DNA of 64,000 nucleotides from Alphaproteobacteria bacterium (lineage in GTDB: Bacteria > Pseudomonadota > Alphaproteobacteria > Rickettsiales > UBA1997): NCBI GenBank assembly GCA_014190355.1, contig BJGH01000002.1:65992-129991 (forward strand). The letters run 5' to 3'. Shown here piece after piece: positions 29,766 to 39,967 of the stretch. The translations under genes and the position numbers were made by a program. Every line of letters starts with the position of its first letter. Position 1 is the stretch's first letter. The notes beneath the pieces were generated by a model. It was not told where the DNA came from. It was given only the letters and a program-made list of their open reading frames with translations, and did no database searches.

Positions 29766-30425
29766 ATGCATTATCAAATTAATTTTAAAAAATTTTATTT
29801 AGAAATTATTGCTAAATACAAATGGTGGTATGTTATGATGATGATCGCTCCAGTTGTTTCAGCGTTTTTTTTGCCGATTTGCAATTATTCTTTAAAATTG
29901 ATAATTGATTATTTATCCAAAAACTCCCAATTCACAATCCTTGAAATTATTGAACCCGTGGCAATTTTTTGTATTGCGGTGTTTGTAAGTCAAATGATTT
30001 GGCGAGTATATAACTATGGCGATTTTCGCTCTCAGCCATTTATTGAAGCGCAAATAATTAACAAAGCTTATGCAATGTTGTTAATGCATAACTATAACTT
30101 TTTTCAAAATAATCTTTCGGGCAAAACAGCCAGTCAAATCGCTACTTTACGCGATAAATATATTAGTTTGCACGATCGAATATTTCACGGAATGTTTTAT
30201 GGAATTTTAACAATTTTAGTGAGTTTAGTGATTTTTTTTAAAGTTCATTTTAGCCTTGCGCTTGCCACTCTTGTCTGGCTTTTAGTGGCAATGCCAGTTT
30301 TTATTTTAAGCAAGAAAAACAATTTATTTTAACTAAAAATTCTTCAGCGCTTCGTCAAAAAATCACTGGGCTTTTAAATGTTTGATGGTTATGAATATTT
30401 AAAAAGGTGGTCACCAAAAAAATAA
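29766..30425 (+). pseudogene. Fragment of an ABC transporter membrane domain
   Basis: The open part (29766-30332) encodes 188 aa with several membrane helices and ABC-exporter features such as NYSLKLIIDYLSK and LSGKTASQIATLRDKY. A frameshift near 30326 moves the match to another frame (QFILTKNSSALRQKITGLLN), then another shift gives FDGYEYLKRW before the homology ends. The ATPase domain is absent. This is a decayed remnant of a type I exporter. Confidence 0.7.
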
Positions 30426-30426
30426 C

Positions 30427-31055
30427 TATTCAAAAAAGAGGCATTATGTTTGCGACCCGAGATATGTTGTAACTGAAAATAAAAAAGAAAATTTTGCTCT
30501 TCCTTTAGGCAAGGCTTTGGTTAAAATGATTGGAAATACTAAAAAAATTTTAAAAATATTTTTATTTGATATAATTTGTTGCGAACCAACTTTTTATAAT
30601 TTTATTAATAATCTTATTGAAGAAAAAGATTAATGCTTAGATTTTGAAATAGAACGTATAAATTATTTTTGGAGAGAAAAAAAATTTAAAAATTTTGTTA
30701 TTCAACTTAAAAATTTGGAAAATCTTGTTAACGCATTAAGCTATTTAGAAAAGAACATTACAAAATTACTCGATCGAGAATTAAAAACAATTCTAAAAAT
30801 TAAAGACAATGATAATCTTGATTGTTCACTTTCTGACATAATTGTTAAAAATTTTCTTCACCTTATTTATTTCAAGGCTTGTCGCCTATTACCTTTTAGT
30901 ATTGATGAATTGCTTGATTCAATTAAGTTCGATAAGATTGATACATTAAATCCTTTAGGTTCAAAAAAGAGCATTTACCTAAAATTATAAACGAGTATAA
31001 AAAAGAAAATTCATGGCAAGATAACAAAGGGTGGAGTGATATAAAAAGTCAATAA
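30427..31055 (+). pseudogene. Decayed gene of unknown function
   Basis: One long frame (RHYVCDPRYVV, NFALPLGKALVKMIGN, FYNFINNLIEEKD) is broken by TAA at about 30631. It continues in the same frame as CLDFEIERINYFWREKK through a 91-residue helical segment, then shifts frame in an A-run near 30965 to end KENSWQDNKGWSDIKSQ. The translation reads as one protein of about 205 aa when repaired. I do not recognise the family. Confidence 0.5.
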
Positions 31056-31301
31056 GCTCTGTAAGAAAAAAATTTTGATAGAATTTTAAAAAAAATGCGA
31101 TTGTATAGGTTTTATTTTTAAATTATAATCAATAAAAAATTAACTCAAAAAATGTTAAAATTTTTGATAATTATTTTTGGATTTTTTAAAAATTATTAAT
31201 AAAATTAAATAAAATTCTCACATAAAATATCATGGCATAAAAAGATCGTTATAGAAATTAATTGCCAAAATCAGTTAAGATAGATATTAAAAAATAAATA
31301 A

Positions 31302-32372
31302 ATGTTTTTTAAGCAGTTAAGAAAAATAAATTATTCTCGATTTAGTCACTTGGCAAGAAATATTTCCTCTTGCCCACCAAATAGTTCGCCATATGTTCGA
31401 AGAATCGACACCCCTCCCCAATTCAGTAAAGAATTGGTTAATATAATTGTCGATAAAATTAACAACCAATTGAGCTCAATATCATTAATCAAAAAATTTA
31501 AACCAACTTCATCACTACATATAGAATCCCACCAAGAATTTTTTGAGGGATTATTAAATAAATATCCTGAATTTAAAGAACAAATTAACCAAGCAAGCAA
31601 TTCATCAGTCATTTTGATTTCAGGTTTAAAAGTTCCTGAACTTCCTGAAAGCATGGTTCCAAAATTAAAATATGATTTTAAAAAAATTTACAATTGCCAG
31701 CAAACGAAAATTGCCGAATTGGTTGCGGGCTTAATGATTAATAGATTCGTTAATTTTAGCGATAAATATAAAATTTTTGACGCAATTTATCCAACCATAG
31801 ATGATGTTGATAGAAATGATTCCTTTGCCTCAAGCAAGGAATTGCTTTGGCATAATGATGGTTGGGCCCATGATCCCGAAGGGCAGGTAGCATTGTTTTG
31901 TGTTAATGGCAATAAATCGGCAATTACTGAGATAATAAGTTCTAAACAAATAGTTGATTATTTTAAATCAAATGACAAAGAACATTTACTGAAAGCTTTG
32001 CAATATGATTTTAAAATTGATTTGGGTGGCGAGGAGTATATTTTACCAAGAGTTAAAATTTTAGATTTAGATAACGATATGATTCGTTATGCCAAATATG
32101 GTCGATTTATTCCAACAAGCGTTGATAAAAAAGATTTTAATCAATCTTTAGAGGCCATTTCTGAACTTAATAAATGCCTTGAAAATATTGAACCATCCTT
32201 AAGCTTATCTCTTCAAAATGGTGACTTACTTCTAATCGATAATACTAAAAATTTGCATCGTCGCAAAACCGCCGATGGTCAGCTGGCTATGAAACCAGCG
32301 ACTAGACTTTTACTTCGTGCACGAATTGAAGATGAAAGAAAAAATAATTATCCAAAAGAATTACAAAGATAG
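31302..32372 (+). CDS. TauD/TfdA-family Fe(II)/2-oxoglutarate dioxygenase-like protein
   Basis: The 356-aa protein has the jelly-roll oxygenase landmarks: the metal pair in LWHNDGWAHD (H-x-D, about residues 184-186), a long insert, the distal histidine in NTKNLHRRKT (about 318) and the 2-oxoglutarate arginine in KPATRLLLRARIE. It resembles the clavaminate synthase and amino-acid hydroxylase branch, but the substrate cannot be told from sequence. The metal ligands look intact, unlike the hydroxylase at 141. It stands alone between pseudogenes and the convergent OTU gene. Confidence 0.75.
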   Translation: MFFKQLRKINYSRFSHLARNISSCPPNSSPYVRRIDTPPQFSKELVNIIVDKINNQLSSISLIKKFKPTSSLHIESHQEFFEGLLNKYPEFKEQINQASNSSVILISGLKVPELPESMVPKLKYDFKKIYNCQQTKIAELVAGLMINRFVNFSDKYKIFDAIYPTIDDVDRNDSFASSKELLWHNDGWAHDPEGQVALFCVNGNKSAITEIISSKQIVDYFKSNDKEHLLKALQYDFKIDLGGEEYILPRVKILDLDNDMIRYAKYGRFIPTSVDKKDFNQSLEAISELNKCLENIEPSLSLSLQNGDLLLIDNTKNLHRRKTADGQLAMKPATRLLLRARIEDERKNNYPKELQR

Positions 32373-32530
32373 AAATCAAAATCACAAAATCATGATTGAG
32401 GCCATTTAATAAATTTTATTAGATTCAAAATTCATTCACTAAACGCAAAACTAATTTTATAACATTTAGAAAAACTTCTTAAAATATACAACCTAAATAT
32501 CATCATTATAATTTTTATGATTTTAACATA

Positions 32531-35173
32531 TTATGGTTTTTGTTGTTTCGGGGGGGGACTTAAAGGTCCTGCAGTTGCTTGAGATAAATCATTTGCTTGG
32601 GGTTGAGTTTTTTGTTTAGCTTTGGCAAATTGGTCAATATTTTCTTTAGTGCAGACTCTAAATAACCTTCTGGGGGTTTTGTTAATTGTACCATCTGTTT
32701 TTTTTCTAGCAGTTAAATATCCATCTTTTTCTGATATATCTTGAAAGGTTTTAGAAAAAAACTTGGCAATATTGTGTAATTCTTTATCATTTTTATGACT
32801 TTGGAAAAAAGCATCATCTCTTAATGCTTTTTTTAAATCTTCTTTAAATTTTTCTTCTGTAATATTGCCAATTCCATAATTTATTGATGCTACTTTCATA
32901 ACGGCAACAAAAAAATCATGACTAAGATTTTCACTTGAGTATCTCTTAATTGTTACTTCTTTGGCTTGTTGAAGAGCTTCTATAATTCTTCCTTGTTCTT
33001 TTTCTTTATTATAAAAACTTGGATTAAATTGACTATCCTTATCAAGAAGTTTATTATAATTAAAATTTTCTTTATTAGCGCCAAAAAATGGTGATATATT
33101 TTTAAATTCAATAATTGATTTATTTTTGTCGTAAACATTAAAATTATTATCTTGAGGATTTATTAAAAGATCCTTAAAATCATCGCATAATTCAGGTGGC
33201 TGTGTTCCTTTGGGTTTTTTTATATAAGATTCTTGAATGGAATTTCTTATAGCCTTGTTTAGCGCATATTCCGGATCTATTTCATTGAGTTTTTTTTCAA
33301 GTAGTTCTTTAATACTTGCAAGTAATTCATTGTGAGTTTTGTCAATAACTTTAAGATTTGGAGTGGGAATTGTTTTTAATGAATCTTGTTGTTGTTGATT
33401 ATTTTTTTCAGTATAGCCAATGGCATTCAATATTGTAGAGCTTTGGATTTTAGATGAATTCAGTATTGCTTCAACCATTTCTTCAGAGCCTCGTAAAACT
33501 GCCACATCAAGCGCACTGAGCCCCAAGGCAGAAATAATATTTGGATCGGCACCGACATCGATTAATTTTTTAACCAATTTAGCATTTGAAATCTCATCTA
33601 GACCTTTGCTTGAATCTTTCTTATGACTATCAATACATGCTAAGTGAATTGCATTATTGCCGTTGTTAGAAATATAATCAATATTAAGAATACCAATATT
33701 TCCATATTTATTCATATTTTCTAACAAAGTTTGTGCAAATTTATTCTTAGCCTTAGAAATGGCCGATATTAAAGGGGTATCGCCAATTCGATCTTTTTCT
33801 CCAAAACTGGTCGGTAAAATTTCTAAAATTGGTTCTAAAAATTTTTCTTTACCATATATTGCAACTATATGTGCCAAGGTTCTTTCTTGAGGTTTTTTAG
33901 AGTCTTGTTTTTTAATTACATTTAAATAAGTTGTAAATATCTCGGAAGGTTGATCATTATTAACTATTTCCTCCAGCGCTAATTGATAACAGATTTCTGG
34001 ATCTATTTCACTTTCACTTTTATTAATTTCTGGTTTTTGTAGAGATTCTTCTTTTTTTAATTTGGTTTGAGAGTTTGCATCTTTTGCATCTATAATTGAT
34101 TTAAGAAGATCGAGTTTTAATAAATTTTCTTGATTAAATTCTAAATCATCTAAGGTTGATGAGTCCAAGATTTCATTAACAACTTGAATATCTATTAAAC
34201 TCATGGAATTTGAAATTTCGTTTTTTAATTCGTTAAATTTTTCTGATTGATCTTTTTGATCTCTAGTTTTTGTTTCTTGCAATAATTTAACTTGTGGCGC
34301 AAGCTCTTGACAAATTGGATCTTTTTTGCTAAACCAAAGATTAAAATGGGATCTTCCATCGTGATTATATAAATAAATTTTATCTTCATCGATATCGAGT
34401 ATATTTCCATAAATTTCGATATTGTCTGCGCAGATTGTTAAAACTGTCAATGGTTCACCTTGCCTTCCCATCCCTGCTGTTAATTCACTAACAAAATGAG
34501 TTAATGAACCCTCTTCGTAACTAGTTGCAAAATTACTATCAGCTTTTTCAATATATTCTTTATATTGGCTATAGAGCTTTATTGCGTTTTTGAGAACTTT
34601 TATTTTTGAATTACTTGATTCTAATTCTTCTTGTGTGAATGTGATTTTTGTAGCTTCTTCAAAATCTATCTTTTGTTTAGTATCTAAAATTCTTGCTTCG
34701 TAATATTGAATCAAATTTTTGTGTTTTGGAATTAGAATAGCTTTGACTAATTGGGTAATAGGGTTATCATTGCCTTTATGGCTTAATAATTGATAAAGTT
34801 TTTGGCGATCTAAGCAATTTTTATTATTTTGCTTGCATTGTTCGTAAATAAAATTAATTTTTTTTAAGACTTCACCGCTTCCATAAAGTCTTTCAATGTT
34901 ATTTTTAAATGTTTCCCACCTTTTATCGTTGTTCACGCATTTGCTTAATATTCCCACCATGCTCGCATTCAAAAAACAAGCTCCGTCCCCACGAATTATT
35001 TGTTTATAGGGAAAATTATCACTTGTATCAGGTCTGGATTCTGGATAAATTGGAGAAGCAATTGGCAACAATCCACCAGTTGAATTAAATTCATTAACAG
35101 CCTCAGAATAAGAACCTACAAACCATTTTTGATCTTGTTGGCCTTGATTATTTTGATTTAATTCATCTAACAT
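32531..35173 (-). CDS. OTU-like cysteine protease with ankyrin repeats, candidate host-directed effector
   Basis: The 880-aa protein has an N-terminal OTU-like domain. The catalytic cysteine block is RGDGACFLNASMVGIL (C66), close to the OTU consensus GDGxCLF. The histidine block is IYLYNHDGRSHFNLWF (H276, with H271 nearby). A helical Glu/Lys-rich region follows, then at least three ankyrin-like repeats at about residues 430-560 (for example NNGNNAIHLAC and LGLSALDVAVLRGSEEMVEA). A long helical C-terminal part ends in a Pro/Gln tail. OTU enzymes cleave ubiquitin chains, which bacteria lack, so a host target is likely. No signal peptide is seen. Confidence 0.72.
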   Translation of the reverse strand: MLDELNQNNQGQQDQKWFVGSYSEAVNEFNSTGGLLPIASPIYPESRPDTSDNFPYKQIIRGDGACFLNASMVGILSKCVNNDKRWETFKNNIERLYGSGEVLKKINFIYEQCKQNNKNCLDRQKLYQLLSHKGNDNPITQLVKAILIPKHKNLIQYYEARILDTKQKIDFEEATKITFTQEELESSNSKIKVLKNAIKLYSQYKEYIEKADSNFATSYEEGSLTHFVSELTAGMGRQGEPLTVLTICADNIEIYGNILDIDEDKIYLYNHDGRSHFNLWFSKKDPICQELAPQVKLLQETKTRDQKDQSEKFNELKNEISNSMSLIDIQVVNEILDSSTLDDLEFNQENLLKLDLLKSIIDAKDANSQTKLKKEESLQKPEINKSESEIDPEICYQLALEEIVNNDQPSEIFTTYLNVIKKQDSKKPQERTLAHIVAIYGKEKFLEPILEILPTSFGEKDRIGDTPLISAISKAKNKFAQTLLENMNKYGNIGILNIDYISNNGNNAIHLACIDSHKKDSSKGLDEISNAKLVKKLIDVGADPNIISALGLSALDVAVLRGSEEMVEAILNSSKIQSSTILNAIGYTEKNNQQQQDSLKTIPTPNLKVIDKTHNELLASIKELLEKKLNEIDPEYALNKAIRNSIQESYIKKPKGTQPPELCDDFKDLLINPQDNNFNVYDKNKSIIEFKNISPFFGANKENFNYNKLLDKDSQFNPSFYNKEKEQGRIIEALQQAKEVTIKRYSSENLSHDFFVAVMKVASINYGIGNITEEKFKEDLKKALRDDAFFQSHKNDKELHNIAKFFSKTFQDISEKDGYLTARKKTDGTINKTPRRLFRVCTKENIDQFAKAKQKTQPQANDLSQATAGPLSPPPKQQKP

Positions 35174-35379
35174 TAGTTTAATTTACCTATTATTAAATTT
35201 AAAATAAGGTTCTTTAACATTTCTTTAATTTTTTTATTTTATAATATTAGCATTTAATAAATATATATTTTTATAATTCTAAATTATTAGAATTATAAAA
35301 TACAATTTAAAATATTTTTAACATTAAGATTCTTGATATATCAACCAATTTTTTTTAAGTAAATGAAAATATTTGTATT

Positions 35380-35996
35380 TGTTTTGTCTTGCTAACATTT
35401 GTTAGGACTAAGTATAAATTAAACCAATAATTGTAAATCACCTCCGCCCCATAGTCATAGCGAAATGAATTTCCTTGATTGTATTAACTTACCCCCGAGC
35501 CTCGAACTCAAAAATTACAAAATGATTCAACTCTTGAAACCAGAAATACTGTGTACAAGATATTGTTAAAAGGAATCGTTCCATCTGGTAAATCAAAAAA
35601 ATCTTGATTGGTAAATTTTACTACTGGCATTCCAGATTGCTGCTCAGTCCCATATTGTGATTTATTATTTTCGGTATTTTGTATCCCATTTAGTTTAACT
35701 GATGATTGAATATTTGAATCAAACCAGATGCTTAAATTTGCAGCATTGGACATTTCACTTTCGTTAAAACTTTTTTCACTAACTGATTCATACCAAGCAA
35801 TTAAATTTTTAACTGATGGAACTGGTGAGGATAAAGTAATTGATCTGGCAGACATTAAGCGCATCTGATTAATTAGCTGTGATAATTGTGTAACCCCTGC
35901 AACTAAGATACCAATTATCAGGATAACAATCGATAATTCAATTAAGGAGCGCGCGGCTTTATTATTAATTTTAATATCAAAACTAATGAGTGATTT
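35380..35996 (-). pseudogene. Broken prepilin/LamG-like gene (copy 3)
   Basis: Reading on the minus strand, the frame encodes NNKAARSLIELSIVILIIGI and continues for about 150 codons closely parallel to copy 1 (VPSVKNLIAWYESVSEKSF, MPVVKFTNQDFFDLPDGTIP). It stops after ESFCNF at 35508. Homology to copy 1 goes on past the stop (RGSG, then FRYDYGAEVIYNYWFNL) with a second stop. The usual ATG is missing upstream and the phenylalanine after the cleavage site is arginine. The gene is therefore dead at start, signal and C-terminus. Confidence 0.8.
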
Positions 35997-36172
35997 TTTT
36001 ATAAATAACTATTTTAGCTAACTAAATTATCGTAAAAATATTTTTTATAAAACTTATTTAATTTTATTTTATTTTTTTTAAACCAAGCCATTTCTTAAAA
36101 ATTTATAAAAAACAAAAATATTGCATTATCAAGTTTCAAGTAATAAAATAAAAACATGCAAAGCAAATAGGG

Positions 36173-36248
36173 GGGGCTATAGCGCAGTTGGTAGCGCGTT
36201 TGCATGGCATGCAAAAGGTCACGAGTTCGAATCTCGTTAGCTCCACCA
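36173..36248 (+). tRNA. tRNA-Ala (anticodon GGC)
   Basis: A 76-nt cloverleaf: acceptor GGGGCTA pairs with TAGCTCC (one G-T pair), the D-arm contains AGCGCAGTTGGTAGCGC, the anticodon stem TTTGC/GCAAA encloses loop ATGGCAT with anticodon GGC, and the T-arm contains GTTCGAATC. The 3' CCA is encoded. It lies 330 bp upstream of parB. Confidence 0.96.
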
Positions 36249-36580
36249 TTTTTCTTCAAAAAATTTAATAAATCGAAGCAATAAATTAGCTAAAAAAACA
36301 TTTGGTTATAAAATATTTACTAAATAATAACAAATAAAACCAATTATTAGGATTAAATAATTACTTCAAAGCTAGTTGATAATTATTGCGATCAACCCAG
36401 AAAAAAAGTGTTTATAAGCAATTAAATATGAAAAAATAACATGGTTAGTCTTTCTTATTTTAATAGATTTTTTAGAATTGCAAAACAAATTTTAAAAACA
36501 ACTAAATAAACTCTTGATTTACAATTTAATTAAACAATTATTAGCTATAAATGTTAAAAATTTAATTCGCTATTACGCAT
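36249..36580. other. Intergenic stretch upstream of parB, nothing recognised
   Basis: About 330 AT-rich bases between tRNA-Ala and parB. No frame, hairpin or CACGTG-type parS site was found. The parB promoter must lie here since parA is not upstream. Confidence 0.5.
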
Positions 36581-37492
36581 ATGATTGAGCATCAAATAAA
36601 CGAAAAAAAATTAGGTCGAGGACTATCGGCATTACTTGGCGAAAACAAAAACAAAAATCCAGCTAACACCAATTTAAAAAACACTCAAGTTGTTGAAAAA
36701 ATTGCCATTGAAAAAATAATTGCAGGGATCTATCAACCACGCCAATTTTTTTCTCAACAAGAAATTGAGGAACTGGCCCAGTCAATCAAAGAAAACGGCG
36801 TTATTCAACCAATTTTACTTCGTAAAAAAAGCGATGAAGATTCTTATGAAATTATTGCAGGAGAGCGAAGATACAGGGCAAGTAAACTTGCAGGTTTAAA
36901 AGAAATTCCAGCTATTGTTAAAAAAATCAATAATCATGACGCATTGGAAATTGCTTTAATTGAAAATATTCAGCGTGAAGATTTATCGGTGATTGAGGAA
37001 GCGCGTGGTTATAAAAGATTAATAGATGAATTCTCTTATCTACAGGAGATGGTTGCCCAAAAAGTTGGCAAAAGCAGAAGTCATGTTGCCAATCTTTTAA
37101 GACTTTTAAATTTACCAAAAGAAGTTCAAGATTTCTTGGATAAAAGATTATTATCGATGGGTCATGCCCGAGCAATAATTAACGCTGAAGATCCTGAATC
37201 TTTGGCAAAAAAAATTGTTGCTGAATCTTTAACAGTTCGCCAAGCCGAAGAAGTTGCTCGTGAGGAAAAAATTGAAAAAGCTCGAAATGTTCCAGTTTTA
37301 TTTCGTACCGAGTCTAAAATAAAATTTATTAATTCAGACCATTTAAACAAACTTGAAAATCAACTCAGTGAATTATGTGGATTGGATGTTAAAATTTCTT
37401 ATAATGGTTTTAAAGGAAGTGGTAAAATAACCATCAATTTCAGTGAAATAGAGGCAATCCAAGATTTAATCGAAAAAATGCAGATCAATTAG
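36581..37492 (+). CDS. parB: Chromosome-partitioning protein ParB
   Basis: ParB is a CTP-dependent clamp that loads at parS and works with ParA. The 303-aa protein has the N-terminal ParA-contact box LGRGLSALLGE, the nucleotide-binding blocks AGERRYRASKLAGL and ENIQREDLSVIEEA, and a helix-turn-helix around VGKSRSHVANLLRLLNLP. A C-terminal dimer domain follows. It is of normal length. It lies far from parA and on the opposite strand, which is unusual. A likely terminator follows immediately. Confidence 0.96.
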   Translation: MIEHQINEKKLGRGLSALLGENKNKNPANTNLKNTQVVEKIAIEKIIAGIYQPRQFFSQQEIEELAQSIKENGVIQPILLRKKSDEDSYEIIAGERRYRASKLAGLKEIPAIVKKINNHDALEIALIENIQREDLSVIEEARGYKRLIDEFSYLQEMVAQKVGKSRSHVANLLRLLNLPKEVQDFLDKRLLSMGHARAIINAEDPESLAKKIVAESLTVRQAEEVAREEKIEKARNVPVLFRTESKIKFINSDHLNKLENQLSELCGLDVKISYNGFKGSGKITINFSEIEAIQDLIEKMQIN

Positions 37493-37508
37493 GTTTTTAA
37501 TAAAAATA

Positions 37509-37530
37509 AAGAAGACCAAGATGTCTTTTT
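37509..37530 (+). terminator. Intrinsic terminator after parB
   Basis: An 8-bp stem (AAGAAGAC with GTCTTTTT, one G-T pair) around a 6-base loop starts 17 bp after the parB stop. The 3' arm ends in a run of five T. Confidence 0.5.
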
Positions 37531-39657
37531 GACAAATAAAAATAAAAAACAAAATCAAAAAAGAGCTGTTAAAATATAAATATTTTGACTTCAAGAAATA
37601 AAAATAAATACCTTGCGAAGATGACAACAGTTTTGGACATGAACTATTCAAGAAAGAATAGGATTTACAAAGCATCGGAAGTCTCTTGGAATCAATGCCA
37701 TAATCTCGTAAAAAAGAACTTTGAATTAAAGAGATTACTAAATCAATCTTAAGCCATGATCAGATTATTATCAACTACCATAAAATTATTAATTTAAAAA
37801 TGAAATAATTAGAGATTTCGATATCATTTAAAGAAATATCAAATTATTGATTAGACAAGATTTAATCATGTCCAAATAAATCAAATTTAATGGCAAGATT
37901 CCTTTTATCTCAATAATTTAATCAATATCATTATCTTGCGCTAGAACAAGATTATAAGTACAAAATAAAATACTATTCCATATTATGATGACTCTGTAAA
38001 GACTTATCGAAGCGTTATTGATAACAAAAAATTATCAAAGAGTAGTTAAGGGGAGGGAAATTTTATATCCCGTTTCGAAGCTAGAAATTAGAAATATTTT
38101 TAACTTTTTATCAGAAACAAAGTTTAATTTATAATAAATTAAGCAAGCTTTTTAATTAACATATTTTTAAAAACGAGTGTTTTAAGGTACAAAATCAATT
38201 GCTTTAGTTTAACAAAATAAAATTACTAATATTTTCTAATCTAATGGCTTACATTCTAATGATTTTAATGCCATATTTTCTATCCCAACTATTTTAACCC
38301 CTGATTGTTTACATACCGATTGTTTACATCATGATGGTTTCCCTCTAATAAAATTTTAACTCGATTTAAGGTTTTAAGAACTACAAAACTAATCAATTGC
38401 AAATAGAAATAGAAATAAGTATCCGAAAATCTTTTAATGTTTTTAAAAGCTTTAAAATTGTCACGAATTCAGTAGTAAGTTTTATTAAATTCACAAGGAA
38501 AGGTTTTGCAATATGCTTTAATTATGGTTTAATTATTTTAATATTAGATTCTGTGATTTTTATTCTATGATTTTTAGAAACTGATTTTAATTATTATTTT
38601 TCAAATTTTTAAAATTAAAATTTATATTGTAAGAATAGCATTGCCCAATTGGGCAATGCTAAACCTTGTAGCTCCAATGATGATTAGCAGGGTAAAAGGA
38701 CTTTGATCAGCAATGCTTTTCAAAATCTCGTATAACTTTTTCTTGGAATAAGTTAAAAATTAAAACTATTTAAAACCGTTATTAGTTATTTGTTTTATTA
38801 AATAATAAACTAATTTTATTTTTTTTAATAAAAACAAAAAATAATCAAAAAAATTATAAATTATCAATAATTTTTTTCTGCTTACCTAAATATCAAGCTA
38901 AACTTAAAAAGGCTTGATTTTTAAATATTATTGCCAATCCTAAACTAATATTTTTTATACCTAAAAATCTCAAACTAGTATAAAAAAATATTAGCATCAT
39001 GACAATGCATGATTTATTATTGAGGATCTAGAAACATTAAAACAAATCCCCAAAAAATAACTAGGATAATAATTTGGCTTTTAAATATTTCAAATAGCTA
39101 AAAATCTCAAAAATAGCTAAATGAATTATTTTTTGCAGAAAATTTGCTATTAAAAACAATTGGCAACACAAAAACCTAAATTGCCGATTGCATATTAAAA
39201 AGAAAAATAACTAAACCTTGAATAATATTAACGATTCTTAGCAATTAAGATCAAATCAGAAATATGTATCGCCTATTACAAAATCTCTGATTATAACTGA
39301 ATTGACAAAGCCAAAACTTGGGTCTGAATTCTTATTATTTAGCAATTTAACTTGAATTGGTGATTCAAAAAATTGAGAACTGGTGATCCAATTATACGAT
39401 AACATCGGGTTCAATTTTTATACGCACAATCTAAATAATTCAGTTATTTTGATTTTTAACCAATCAACTTCTAGAATTCAATTTGCTATTGCAAAATCTA
39501 ACCCCAAAAAGATATTTCAACTCTGTAAGTTATTTTCTATTTAACAAAATCATTAGATAAATAATGAATTTTAAAAACAAATTTAACGGTTATTATAATT
39601 TAATATTAATCTACAGCCAATAGCTTGATCAAACATTAAAGACTACAAACTTTTTTA
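37531..39657. other. 2.1-kb gene desert with a perfect 24-bp palindrome
   Basis: No credible gene, RNA or repeat array was found over 2.1 kb, which is the longest empty stretch in the window. The frames are short and full of stops. The one clear structure is a perfect palindrome at 38637-38660 with half-site AGCATTGCCCAA. The interval may be a decayed gene region or may hold replication-related signals, given that parB is next to it; no consensus DnaA box was seen. Confidence 0.5.
38637..38660. repeat. Perfect 24-bp palindrome
   Basis: The half-site AGCATTGCCCAA is followed directly by its exact reverse complement TTGGGCAATGCT. It is GC-richer than its surroundings and has no T-run on either side, so it does not look like an ordinary terminator. 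Confidence 0.7.
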
Positions 39658-39828
39658 CTATCGAGACTGATCTAAAGAATCGGAAGAACCTTTAACATTT
39701 TTATCTGCTTTCACAGTTTTTTCTGTTTTCTTACGCGATTTTTTACCTTCCGAATCTTTGGCATTACCAGCAACTGCAAAGCCCGATATCAAAGAAGTGA
39801 TAAGCAATAATGATAAAATTTTTTTCAT
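39658..39828 (-). CDS. Small secreted lysine/serine-rich protein
   Basis: A 56-aa frame with a convincing signal peptide: MKKILSLLLITSLISGFAVA followed by GNAKDSEG, with likely cleavage after the AVA or GNA motif. The mature part is about 33 residues, very basic and hydrophilic (KKSRKKTEKTVKADKN), ending SSDSLDQSR. It lies alone between the gene desert and yifB. The family is unknown, but the signal peptide makes it a likely real gene. Confidence 0.6.
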   Translation of the reverse strand: MKKILSLLLITSLISGFAVAGNAKDSEGKKSRKKTEKTVKADKNVKGSSDSLDQSR

Positions 39829-39967
39829 ATTTTAAAATTTAAGTTAATAAGATATTGATAACACCACGTTAGCAATATATCTCTTTAGTTATGAACTTTT
39901 GCCCCAATTGAGCTAAGAACATGACTAAAAAAATTTGGAATTATTTTTTATAACCTCCGTTAATTTG

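Noticed and set aside
36173..36600. tRNA-Ala as an integration site of a genomic island
   Set aside because: No integrase gene and no repeated 3' end of the tRNA were seen on either side.
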